From the NCBI GenBank assembly GCA_022578965.1, contig MU400854.1, positions 1 through 31,518 of the forward strand: a DNA stretch of 31,518 bases. The letters are read 5' to 3'. Positions within the stretch are counted from its first letter, which is position 1. Every line of letters begins with the position of its first letter. The position numbers were made by a program, and so were the translations under genes. Origin of the DNA: Xylaria sp. FL1777 (taxonomy: Eukaryota; Ascomycota; Sordariomycetes; Xylariales; Xylariaceae). The notes beneath the pieces were generated by a model. That model had not been told where the DNA came from, searched no databases, and saw only the letters and a program-made list of their open reading frames with translations. Below, piece by piece: positions 1 to 9,262 of this stretch.

Positions 1-164
1 CTTTTAGTACTTTTAGTACTACTAAGCTAGTATTTTTAGTATTTAGTATTAGTATTAGTACTACGTAGTACTAAACTAGCTTAGTATTAGTACTAGGTAG
101 TACTAAACTAATTTAGTATTAGTAGTACTAAATACTAAATTAGTAGTACTAATTTTTAACCCTG
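1..164. mobile_element. C0: end of a palindrome-rich MITE-like element (family C)
   Basis: This is a run of overlapping TTAGTA/TACTAA palindromes, for example ttagtactacgtagtactaa at 57-76, ending in aaccctg at 158-164. The same kind of array and the same aaccctg end occur at 19164-19770. It abuts family A sequence at 165 in the middle of the A unit, at the point equivalent to 2646/2647 in the A1 copy, so C0 appears to have inserted into A0. The left end of C0 and the rest of A0 lie outside the window. Unlike C1, this copy uses GTAC or ACGT palindrome centres rather than CCGG, so it is a diverged family member. Confidence 0.6.
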
Positions 165-753
165 ATATAAAATACAGGCTATTAGCAAAAAAAGTTAGCA
201 ACTTTAGTTTGTTTACTTATGCAATCTTTAGATTGCTAAATTTATATATATAGTAATTTTACTTTTGCAGCAAGCTTTTTTTGCTTTATTAATAATACTT
301 ATAATAAGTTTTAAACAATACGTTTGCTATTTTTATTACTGCTGTTTGCTTATAGTTGCTTGCTTATTTATTAAAAATAGTACGCTTTTAATAGCTTTTT
401 AATAACTTAGCAAGCATTACAAATAGTTTACTTATTTAAGTTTTTTTTAAAAAAGATCTTAGCATTTATTATTGCTTTATTTAGCTTGTTTACATAGCAC
501 TGCAAATTTAACGTTAAGCTTATTACTAGCTACTACTAATTTAAGTTTGCACTATTAGCTAATTGCAGCTAGTTTTACATTAAAGAAATTACGTTATAGT
601 TTTTTGCTTTTTTTATTTCTACTTTTATCCCTTTTTAGCTATTACCTATATAAGCTCGTTTTATATACAGCAGGTTTCCGTAAGTTTAGTTTTTAAGGCC
701 GCGCAAGTGTCCTCGTAAATCTAGCTAGTTATAAAGAAAAACAAAAAAAGCTC
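165..753 (-). mobile_element. A0: 5' part of family A LINE-type element, interrupted by C0
   Basis: It aligns base for base with 2647-3236 of copy A1, from the ctattagcaaaaaaagttag stretch to the shared end aaaaaaagctc at 743-753. Differences seen by eye are almost all C/T or G/A transitions. After 753 the two copies diverge abruptly (ctttataatac here, aatatttatta after A1), which marks the true 5' terminus of the element read on the minus strand. Near that end ggccgcgcaag (698-708) is a small island that escaped mutation. Its 3' part should continue to the left of C0, beyond the window. Confidence 0.75.
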
Positions 754-1307
754 CTTTATAATACTATATATAATTAAACTTATTTTTTTTAATAATAATA
801 AATTTTTTGTTATATAGCTAGTTTATTATAAAAATTAAGTTTTTTTGCTTTTATTAAAGTATAACCTTTAAAAATAAATCTGTTTTTAAGCTTAATAATT
901 TTTTTAATATATAAAAACTATAATAGCTAAATTACGCTTTTTTTGCAATTTTAAATAACTTTTATACTAAAAAACTATAAAAAGTTATTTTTATTAATTA
1001 TTTAATAATAATGCTTTAATTCAAAAATTATTTATTAAGCAATAGCTTTTTTAGTTTTTTAATAAACTAAAACAATATTGTTTATATATATAAAAATAAA
1101 AACTTTTTGTTTAATATAATAGTATAGCTTATAAAAAACTACTTAATAGCTTATAAATTTTAAAAATTAGCTTAATTTTTGCTGCTAAAAAAGCAATAAT
1201 TTTTAAAAGCTATATAATGCTTAAAAAAGTTTAAAAAAAGTTTATAATTTATAATAACTTAAAAGCATACATATATATATTTTTTTGTTTAGTTTTACAT
1301 TAATAAA
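754..1307. other. AT-rich sequence, nothing recognised
   Basis: This is mutated AT-rich spacer between A0 and A1. I see no repeat shared with other parts of the window, no open frame of note and no RNA gene. Confidence 0.5.
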
Positions 1308-1321
1308 AATATTTATTATAT
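1308..1321. repeat. Target-site duplication of A1, left copy
   Basis: The 14 bases aatatttattatat are repeated without mismatch at 3237-3250, immediately beyond the other end of A1. Long duplications of this size are typical of LINE-type target-primed insertion. Confidence 0.75.
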
Positions 1322-1439
1322 ATTGTATTACTTAGGACTAACGGCTTTAAAAAGCCATACTAAAAGCTACCTAATTTTACACATAAGTAAAAATTATGCT
1401 AAAGCTAAATAAAAACATTTTTGCTAATTGCTTGCTATT

Positions 1440-2900
1440 ATAACTTATATTCTTTTTATAATTAACTATATAAGCGCTATTATTTAGAAATTATATTGCT
1501 TGATTTTTATTTAATACTGCTGCTTTTATTGCTTGCGTTTTTGCTTGCTATGTAAGTATAACTTTTTGTTATTTAAATTGCTTATTAACGGTTTTTAAAC
1601 AAGTTTTCTTTAGGTTAGTTTTAAAGCTTTAATATATTAGCAATAGTTTGCAATTTTGTTTTTTGCATAATTGCTAGCGCAGTTTTTTTTAGTAAGCAAC
1701 TTTTTAAGCAAATAATATTTTTGCTTGTTAAATTGTTAGTTTTTTGCTTATATAGTATTTTTATAGCAGTAATAATATATAGTTAACTTTAAGTTAGCTT
1801 TATTATAAATTATATAAAGCAGTAAATAAAAGCGTTTTTAGCTAGTTTATATGCTTAAATAGCTTTTAAGCATTTTGCTGCTTAAGCTAAATAGTTGCTT
1901 TAATAAAAAAAGCATATAACTGTTTTTTTTTTAGTTTATATAAAGCATAAGTTTGCTTTATTTTTAGCGTGTTTTAAAGATTTGCACTAGCTGCATTTTT
2001 ACTTGTTTTTATATATGCTAGCTTAATAGCTTTATTTTTAGCAGCTATAACATTAAGTTACTACTATATTTACAAAGTAAAAAGCTATTTAAAAGTAGTA
2101 ATAGTTCTAAAAAAATCTATTAATATATGTTATATTTGCATTTTTTGCAGTTATAACTTTAATATATATTAAGTACGTTTTTTGCTTATGCTATAGCAAA
2201 TAAAATAAAAAAAACAGCTTTTTAATTTTTAGCTTTTAGTTAGTTAGCTTAAGTTAAGCTAACATTTTTTTTTTTTTTTTTTTAGCACTTGCTTAATTAG
2301 CAGGCCTAAAACTATTAGCTAATATAATTAAAAATGCATTTTTAATTTTTTATTAAACGTTTAATAAGCTTATAATATATTTGCTAATATTTAGGTTTAA
2401 ATTTTTTGCTTATTAAAAATAACTTTTTAATTATTATTTAATAATTTATATATTGTTTAAATTACGTTTGCTTTTATTGCTTAGTTTAGCTTTTATACTA
2501 TAATTAACTTTGTTTTTATTTTAGTTTTATAGCTAGCAAAAATTATAATAATAGTTTAATTAAAGTTTGTTGCTATAATAGCTTTAAAGTAAATTAATAA
2601 AGCAACGCATAAAAATTTTTTATTGCTGTTTATTTATAGCACGTTTACGTAAAACATAAGCTACTAGCAAAAAAAGTTAGTAATTTTAGCTTATTTGCTT
2701 ATATAATTTTTAAATTGCTAAATTTACGCATATAGTAATTTTACTTTTGCAGCAAGCTTTTTTTGCTTTATTAATAACATTTATAATAAGTTTTAAACAG
2801 CACGTTTGCTATTTTTATTACTGCTGTTTGCTTATAGCTGCTTATTTATTTGCTAAAAGTAGTATGCCTTTAATAACTTTTTAACAACTTAGCAAGCGCT
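1440..2900 (-). pseudogene. Decayed LINE ORF1 (gag-like, three zinc knuckles)
   Basis: Reading the minus strand in one frame, codons from 2052 down to 1870 give CYSC, four residues, Tyr, four residues, Tyr. That is the C-X2-C-X4-H-X4-C knuckle with His and the last Cys each changed to Tyr, as C-to-T on either strand would do. KCS*C with a following His comes next, then C-X2-Y-X3-Y-X6-C at 1914-1870, matching the third C-X2-C-X3-H-X6-C knuckle typical of ORF1 proteins in fungal Tad1-like LINEs. Internal stops are TAA or TAG, explainable from CAA, CAG or TGG. The protein would have bound element RNA in a ribonucleoprotein particle. Outer limits are approximate, no start codon can be assigned, and the gene is dead. 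The same frame runs through A2. Confidence 0.65.
2243..2283. other. Palindrome followed by T19 tract inside A1
   Basis: Ten-base arms gttagcttaa and ttaagctaac flank a single G (2243-2263), followed one base later by 19 T. A2 has the same structure at 27025-27045, but the outer T:A pair is C:G there, so pairing is kept. On the plus strand it looks like a hairpin-plus-T-run terminator. On the element's own (minus) strand it is an A-tract followed by a hairpin. Function unknown. Confidence 0.5.
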
Positions 2901-3236
2901 ATAAATAGTTTGCTTATTTAAGTTTTTTTTAAGAAAGATTTTAGCGTTTATTATTATTTTATTTAGCTTGTTTATATAGCACTGCAAGTTTAATGTTAAG
3001 CTTATTGCTAGCTGCTACTAATTTAAGTTTACATTATTAGCTAGTTATAGCTAGTTTTATATTAAAAAAGTTGCATTATAGTTTTTTGCCCTTTTTATTT
3101 TTATTTTTATTCTTTTTTAGGTTGTTATTTATACAGGCTTATTTTATATATAGCAGGTTTTCATAAGTCTAGTTTTTAAGGCCGCGCAAGTATTTTTGTA
3201 AATTTGGCTAGTCGCAAAGAAAAGCAAAAAAAGCTC

Positions 3237-3250
3237 AATATTTATTATAT
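3237..3250. repeat. Target-site duplication of A1, right copy
   Basis: Perfect match to 1308-1321. Confidence 0.75.
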
Positions 3251-3689
3251 TATACTGTTTTAGTTTAAAATTAAACTTAGCTATAATAGCTATAAAAGTT
3301 CAAAATAATTTACTTATAAAAATAAATATATAAGTATTTTTTTTTTTATTAATTAGCTGTTAGTTTTTTTAAATAATAAGTTTAGCTTTATATTTTTAAT
3401 AAAAGCTATGCTTATTAAACTTATAAATATATACTTATATATAATTTAAAGTTAGTTTTTTATAAGTAATACATATATTAACTTTTTTTTAAGTATTTAT
3501 TTTTTTATAGCTTTAAAAATATAACTTTTTAGCTTGCTTAAAATATTTACTTATAAAATAAGTACTAAAATCTTTATGCTACTTTAAAAATAAAAAAAAG
3601 TTTTAGCAATAAATTTTAGATTTAATTTAAAGCAGTTTTATAAAGTTTAACTTTTAAAGTGCTAAAGCATTTTTTAAAATAAAATAAGT
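3251..3689. other. AT-rich sequence, nothing recognised
   Basis: No repeat partner, motif or open frame was recognised in this stretch. Confidence 0.5.
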
Positions 3690-3905
3690 TAAAACGCTAA
3701 AAGTAGCACTTAGTAAAAGCGCAAATAGTAGTATTTCTAAAATAGATTTAATTAAAGCATAAATAGCAGCACTTAATAAAAGCATAAATAGTAGCACTTT
3801 TAAAATAAATTTAAGTAAAGCATAATAAATAGCACTTTATAAAAGCATAAATAGTAGCACTTTTAAAATAAATTTAAGTAAAGCGTAATAAGTAATACTT
3901 TATGC
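3690..3905. repeat. About 62-bp tandem repeat, three to four units
   Basis: Units start with gcaaatagta (3721), gcataaatag (3782) and gcataaatag (3845), spaced 61 and 63 bases, each containing agtagcac followed by aaataaattt or a variant. Every unit is itself two half-units carrying a tagcac motif. A degraded further unit precedes 3721. The last two full units are nearly identical over about 50 bases, so amplification is recent or the array escaped mutation. Confidence 0.7.
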
Positions 3906-5949
3906 AAAAAATACAAGTTTTTTGTTTTTAATAAATTTAATATTGCTATTAAAATAGCTTAAAGATCTTTTTAAAAATTTAGCTTTATTAGTTTTACTTA
4001 CTAATATGCTATATTATAACTTTATAGTTATTAAACGTTTTATATTAAATATAGCTTTTTAGTAACTTTTATATATTATAATTTTAAAAAAAGTTGTTTA
4101 AAAACTTTTTTTATACTTTAAAGTAAAATTAAGCAATTTAGTAATTTTTATAAAATTTTTCTTTTAGCTAGCTTTTTTAATTATAGCGTTAAAAAAAGTA
4201 CAGTAAGCAAAAAATTTAAAAAAAGTAAAATAAAAAGCAAATATTGCTTTAATATATAAATAATTAATTTATAATAGCAAATCTTTATTTTAATTTATAT
4301 TTTTATTAATATTTTTGTTTTTTGCTTTTTTAGCAAAGTTAATTAATATATATATTTTTTAATTTTTATATAAATTAATAAAAGTTTACTAAGCAGTTTT
4401 TAAATAAAATTAGTAAGTAATTTTAGCTAATAAAGCTTTAAACTTTTTATTTATAGTTTTTAAAAAATCGTTTTTTAAAAAATCGATATTTTTTAAAAAA
4501 ATAATATTTTTATTAAATATAACGTTTTTAGTTATAATAACTTTATTAACTTTTAATAATTATATATAATAAGTAATAAATAATTAATATTTAACTAAAT
4601 ATTTTATTTAAGCTTTTAAATTAAGCTTTTTTTTTTATTAGTTTTTAGTTAAATTATTAATGTTATAATAAACGTTTTATATTTATAAACTTTTAAATAT
4701 AATAAAATAAGTATTTTGTTTTTTTTAACTATATTATTTTGCATTTAAAAATACGTATAAAATTTCTTATATAAAGTTTTTTAGTTATAAATATATTTAA
4801 AAGTGCAATTATAAAAATATATAGTAGCTTTAATAATTTTTATTTAAAAATAAATTAATAACTTAAATTTATTTTTTATAAATTTTGCTTTTTTTTAATT
4901 ATACTTTTTAACCTTTTAGTACTTTTATTAAGTATTTAAGTATTAAGAAAAAACATTTTAAAAGTAATTTCTTTAGTTATTTAAAAATATTAAGCAAGTT
5001 TAAAAGTGCTTTTTATATTTATAGTTATTTTATTATTGCATTTTATTATTAATACTTTAGTTTTATAGTAATTTTATATATGTTTAATTAAGTAAATAAG
5101 TATAGTTTTAATTAATAAATATGTTTAGTTATATAAATAGTAATTAAAAATAAAGCTAAAAAATTAGTTAATAATAAGCATTATATATTATTTTTTATTT
5201 CTGTTTTTTTAAGGATTTTTATAATTATAAAAGTTAATTACTAGTTATATACTAGTTACTATTAGCTTTTTTTATAGTTATTTATTAATTTAGCATTTAA
5301 TTTTTAATATTTTATATATATTATATTAAGTAGTTTTTATTTTATTACTTTTATTAAAAGCTTAGCAAATTTTTACTTTTTAAGATAAAGTTATTAAGTA
5401 TTATATTGCTTTCAGTTTTAAATAGCTTATTTAAAGGTGCTATTTAAATAGATCTTTTTATAAAATTAGCTTTTTTATATATAAGTTAAGTTTGTTTTAT
5501 TATATATAAAAAGCATATTTTTTAAGTAATAATAAAAGATATTTTATAACAAATTAATTAAGTTAGTTTTATAAGCAATATAAAATTAATTTATTTTTTT
5601 ATTACAAAGAGTTTATAAGTAGTTTATTATTTTACTAGTATTTTAGCTAGTTAAAAATTTAAAGTAATATTAAATTAATAGTTATTATAAAGCAAAATGC
5701 TATATTATATAGCTAGAAAACTTTTAGTTTTTTTAGTTCTTAAATATATATGTTTACTTTTTTAAATCTTTTAATTAAAATAACTTTATTTTTTACGTAT
5801 ATTGCATTATTTAAGTTAGGTTTTTTAAAGTTTCAAAATTTGCTAACTTTATTAAATATATATATTATAATGCTTAAGTTTAAAATTATAAAGTTTTTAA
5901 GTTTATATGTTGTTTTAGTTTTATTTTTAGCTATAAATGTAGTTTAAGC
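3906..5949. other. AT-rich sequence without recognisable genes
   Basis: This is about 2 kb of mutated AT-rich DNA. A short doubled motif, ttttttaaaaaatcg, lies near 4460-4490. The open stretch at 5750-5947 reads as a hydrophobic Leu/Ile/Phe string that any T-rich sequence gives, and I do not call it a gene. Confidence 0.5.
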
Positions 5950-7250
5950 TAGTTTTTTTAATAGTTAATTAGCATTTAGTTTAGCTTTTTTTTGCTTTGT
6001 TTTCTTTTTTCAAATTTGCTTAATCTTTTTAAAAAGTTTTAAGTTAAACTTTAATATTTATAGAACTATTTTTTAAACTATTTTATTAAATATAAAGTTT
6101 TTGCTTGCTATTTTTAAGAAAACATACTAATATTTATTTAGTAAATAGTTCTAAGTATATAACTTATAGTTTGTATTTTTATTATTAATATTTGTTTAAA
6201 AACATTTAAGTTTTATGCTTTTTTTACGTTTTTATGATTTTTTGCTACAAAAGCTACTTTAGCTTTTTTTTGCTAGTTTTTAGCAACTAAAAAGTTCTTT
6301 TATTTTAATTATATTATTTACTTTTTTTGTGTTTTTAAAAGTATAAAAGCTTTCTTTATAAAGTTCTTTTTTAAGTAGCTTGCTTTAAACTAATAGCTTA
6401 ATACTTGCTTTATTTTACAAATTTACTGCAATTATAATATAATTAAAAGTTCTATTTTTGAGTTTTTGTTAATTAATTTATTAAAATATTATTACTTATT
6501 TTTAGTAGCTTTTTTTAATGCTTTTTTTAAGTTAGTAGTTATATTATATAATTTAGTAAGATTTATAGCTTTATGTTTTACTATTAAAGCTAGCTTTTTT
6601 TTTTATTTAATTGCTTAAATTTTTAGATCTTTTAATAGTTGTTTTATGCTATTATTAATAAATAATTTATAGTTTAGCTTTGTTTAATGCATAAAGCTTT
6701 TTTTTAAGTATGCTTTAATAGTATAAAGCTTATTATACTATACGTTAAATATATTTATAAGTTTTAACATTATATTTTTATAGTTTTAAAATATTGTTTT
6801 AAAAATTTAGTTTTTTAATTAGTTAGTAATTTTAACTTAATTAATATATTTGCGTATTTTTGCATTATAATTATTTAAATTAGTATTATACGTAGTTTGT
6901 TTAAAAATAGTTATTTCTATTATACTTTATAAAAGTTTTAAATCTATAGTTTTATAGTTTATTATTAATACAGACCTTATAAAAAATACTAGTATTATTG
7001 CAGCTTTTAAATAGTTTTTAACTTTAAGCATTATAAATTGTTTTAACTATAGTATTTTTATATTTAAGTTTAAAGTATTGTAATTTTATAAGTTTAAGCT
7101 AACTGTTTTGCTTTTAAGCTTTCTGTTTTATAAATAGAAATTATTTAAATGTTTTAACGTAATTTTTGCGTTTTAATTAGCTAGTTTTTGCATGCTAATT
7201 ACTTAATTAAGCTAATAACTTATTTAATAGTAATTAAAAGTAGCAATAAA
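5950..7250 (-). pseudogene. Unidentified decayed coding relic
   Basis: The minus strand gives long stretches of Lys/Asn/Gln-rich translation broken mainly by TAA/TAG, the pattern that C-to-T mutation makes from Gln and Trp codons. The plus strand is strongly T-rich here, as it is over the minus-strand elements A and B. Around 6230-6300 the minus frame is rich in Lys, Ala and Gln. I recognise no family motif and cannot set ends. It could be part of an older transposon into which B1 (7285) inserted, or non-coding sequence with fortuitous composition. Confidence 0.2.
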
Positions 7251-7266
7251 ACTTTTAATTATTAAA

Positions 7267-7284
7267 TATAAATAATAGTATATA
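7267..7284. repeat. Target-site duplication of B1, left copy
   Basis: tataaataatagtatata matches 8089-8106 at 17 of 18 positions. The single difference is G versus A. Confidence 0.75.
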
Positions 7285-8088
7285 TTGTATTACTCGGGCT
7301 AACAGCTTACTAGCTATGCTAGTTTTTATCTTTTATATATATAGGTAAAAACTATGCTTGTAGATCGAAAGCAAGCCGTAAGTAGCTTACTTTTTTTTTA
7401 GTAGCTAAGTAAAAACATTCTATATTTACTTCTAGGTTGCACTAGTTTTGCTACAATTTTATTAAGTGCTTTGCTTTTTATTTCTTTGCTTTTAAGTTGT
7501 TTGCTTACTTATATTATGCTATTAACTAAATATATACACTTTTATATAGTTACTTTATAGTTTTTTTTTTCTTGTATTTTTTTTGCTTTATAGTTTGCTT
7601 GCTTTAGTATTGCTGCTTGCTTTATGCTATTTGCAGCAGTTTTTTTAGTTTTAGCACTTATTTAGCTAAGTATGCTGCTTTTTTTTCTTAGTTTTTTTTT
7701 AAACCTTTTTTTATTGTATTACTAGTATATTGTAGTTTGCTTGCTTTAGTATTGCTGCTAGCTTTTTGCTGCACTAGTTTTTTTAAAACTATAAGTAATA
7801 AATAGCTTTACAACAAATGTTTTAGCTTTTGCTTTATAGTTATAATAAACCTTTTTCGGCTTAAAAAAAAGCTAGTATTAATGTTTAGCTGCTTTTGCTT
7901 TATATTTAAAGGCTTTTGTTTTTGTATCTTTATAGCTGCTTATAACTTAATTAGTTCTTTAGCTACGTTATAATAACTAAGCCTCCTTGTATTTAGGACT
8001 CATTTAGCTATCCCACGTGCTTTTTTTAAGTTGCGCAATAACTAGTAGCCTAGTTAAAAATTTGTTTGCTCTCTTAGTGTGCCGCAGG
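7285..8088 (-). mobile_element. B1: full-length family B element (0.8 kb, SINE-like or non-autonomous LINE)
   Basis: It is bounded by an 18-bp target-site duplication. It shares its left (3') end, ttgtattact plus ctaacagc, with B2, B3 and family A, and its right (5') end gccgcag with B3. The 3' region contains two small stem-loops (actagc-tat-gctagt, and gtttttatc pairing with ggtaaaaac). An internal direct repeat of about 38 bases starts at 7592 and again at 7734. The minus strand from the 5' end reads as a Lys/Ala/Gln-rich polypeptide with stops, which I cannot assign. There is no reverse transcriptase. I infer mobilisation by the LINE that also moved family A. No convincing RNA polymerase III box was found. 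Confidence 0.75.
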
Positions 8089-8106
8089 TATAAATAATAA
8101 TATATA
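8089..8106. repeat. Target-site duplication of B1, right copy
   Basis: Partner of 7267-7284, with one G/A mismatch. Confidence 0.75.
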
Positions 8107-8728
8107 ACATTAAGTTTATTAGTTATATTAATTGCGTGTTGTTTTTGTTATATAAACACAACTAGCTAGCTATGCAGGTTTTATATAAAGGCCCTTATTT
8201 TTTTAATATAGGTTTACTTTTAAATACTTGTTAGTTAAGTAATTCTAGCTTAAGATATAATCCTTTATATTTGATAAAGTTTAATATAAGGTGTACTAAC
8301 AATTAATTTTTTAACTAATGAAAACGCTAGAAAAGTTATGCGTCTTTAAGGTTATACGTCTTTATTAATTCTTTATGCGTCTTTATTAATTGCCTTTAAA
8401 AAAGCAAAAGTTATTAATTATTATATTTATGCTGCTTTTAAAAAAAGTAGTATTTTTAGCTAAGTTTTAGCTTAGTGCTAATTTTGCGCTAGTAGTGCTA
8501 AAAAAAAGAAATAAGCTTAAAAAGCTAACATAACTAGCATTAATAATTTTAAAAAGCGCTAATTAAACTTTAAACCCTTTTAAAATAAAAATTTATAAAA
8601 AGCATAATAATTATATTAGTAATAATAGCTTAAACTTATTTAAAAAAACATTAAAATATAAGTTTTATAATAAAAAAAACTTAAGCTTAATAAATTATTT
8701 TAACTAAAAATACTTAAGCTTTTAGCTA
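8107..8728. other. AT-rich sequence with a short direct repeat
   Basis: The motif tatRcgtctttattaatt occurs at 8353-8370 and 8374-8391, with a third partial copy at 8337. Nothing else was recognised. Confidence 0.5.
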
Positions 8729-8768
8729 AAGGTTTTCTATATTACGGAGTAATAAAAAAGAAAACCTT
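8729..8768. other. Two-tier inverted repeat (hairpin)
   Basis: Outer arms aaggttttct (8729-8738) and agaaaacctt (8759-8768) are perfect complements. Inside them tattac and gtaata (8740-8745, 8749-8754) pair around a GGA loop. In total 16 base pairs form with small asymmetric bulges. It is intact in a region where most structure has decayed. It could be a fold-back remnant or the centre of a short inverted-repeat element. No second copy was seen. Confidence 0.6.
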
Positions 8769-9017
8769 ACGTTAACGTTATAATAAATAAAACAAAGTAA
8801 AACAAAGTAAAACAATAAAATAAAAAATCAAGAACAAAAAGAAAAAAAAAACGCAGTAGCTTAATGTAATTAATTTCTCCAAAAAAAGTTAATTATATAT
8901 TTTGCAATTTTAAGCGTTTTAGTTAGCTATAAATAAGGGCACAAAATTAAATTTCTAAAATAATTTAAAATATATAAACAATTTAAAGGTTTAAAAAGTA
9001 AAAATATAACGCATAAC
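8769..9017. other. A-rich sequence, nothing recognised
   Basis: The plus strand is A-rich here, unlike the T-rich flanks. It contains acaaagtaaa doublets near 8794-8814 but no gene. Confidence 0.4.
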
Positions 9018-9262
9018 AAAAAAAAGCAACATTAGTTCTAAATAAAGCGCAAGTTTTAAAAACTAGCATAATTAGATTTTTACTGCAGCTTTTATTTACT
9101 GCAGCTTTTATTTACTGCAGCTTTTATTTACTGCAGCTTTTATTTACTGCAGCTTTTATTTACTGCAGCTTTTATGTTTTTAAAGCAAAAAAAGCAGCGT
9201 TAGTTCTAAACAAAGCGCAAGTTTTAATAACTAGCATAACTAAGATTTCTATTGCAGCTTTT
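9018..9262. repeat. Nested tandem repeat: 167-bp duplication with six 16-bp units
   Basis: A block of about 78 bases (9018-9095), with agttctaaataaagcgcaag in it, recurs at 9185-9262 with a few changes, mostly transitions. Between and overlapping them, ctgcag falls at 9083, 9099, 9115, 9131, 9147 and 9163, an exact 16-base period with unit ttactgcagcttttat. The 16-bp units are essentially identical, so this array expanded after the surrounding sequence had mutated, or was too short to be targeted. The array grew from the last bases of the larger block. Confidence 0.85.

Larger units (their letters stand above)
1322..3236 (-). mobile_element. A1: full-length family A element, ORF1-only LINE-like
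   Basis: Both ends are defined. The left end (3' on the minus strand) begins tattgtattacttaggac and is shared with A2 and, in modified form, with the B copies. The right end (5') aaaaaaagctc is shared with A0. A perfect 14-bp direct repeat flanks the unit. It is about 1.9 kb, much shorter than complete fungal Tad1-clade LINEs (roughly 6-7 kb). The minus strand holds a decayed ORF1 with zinc knuckles and no reverse-transcriptase motifs that I can find. A 21-base palindrome followed by 19 T residues lies at 2243-2283. I infer a non-autonomous element moved by a partner's enzyme. An internally deleted LINE is the alternative. Confidence 0.75.

Noticed and set aside
2265..2283. T19 tract as the poly(A) tail of a minus-strand retroelement
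   Set aside because: It lies in the middle of A1, not at its end, and A2 has it at the same internal position.
3690..3905. 62-bp units as a CRISPR array
   Set aside because: The units are contiguous tandem copies with no unique spacers, and the context is eukaryotic.
5750..5947. 65-codon open frame, plus strand
   Set aside because: It is a hydrophobic Leu/Ile/Phe/Lys string as expected from T-rich DNA. There is no motif and no sign of constraint, and the opposite strand looks more like a relic.
7285..8088. Family B as a classic tRNA-derived SINE
   Set aside because: I found no convincing A and B boxes at the 5' end. A ttcgatctac-like string lies near the 3' end, the wrong place.
7287..8088. 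Families A and B as LTRs starting with TG
   Set aside because: 14-18-bp target duplications and one-sided truncation fit LINE-type insertion. LTRs give 4-6-bp duplications and are not truncated in this way.
8729..8768. Hairpin as a CRISPR or tRNA-like structure
   Set aside because: It is a single copy with no spacers, cloverleaf or A/B boxes.
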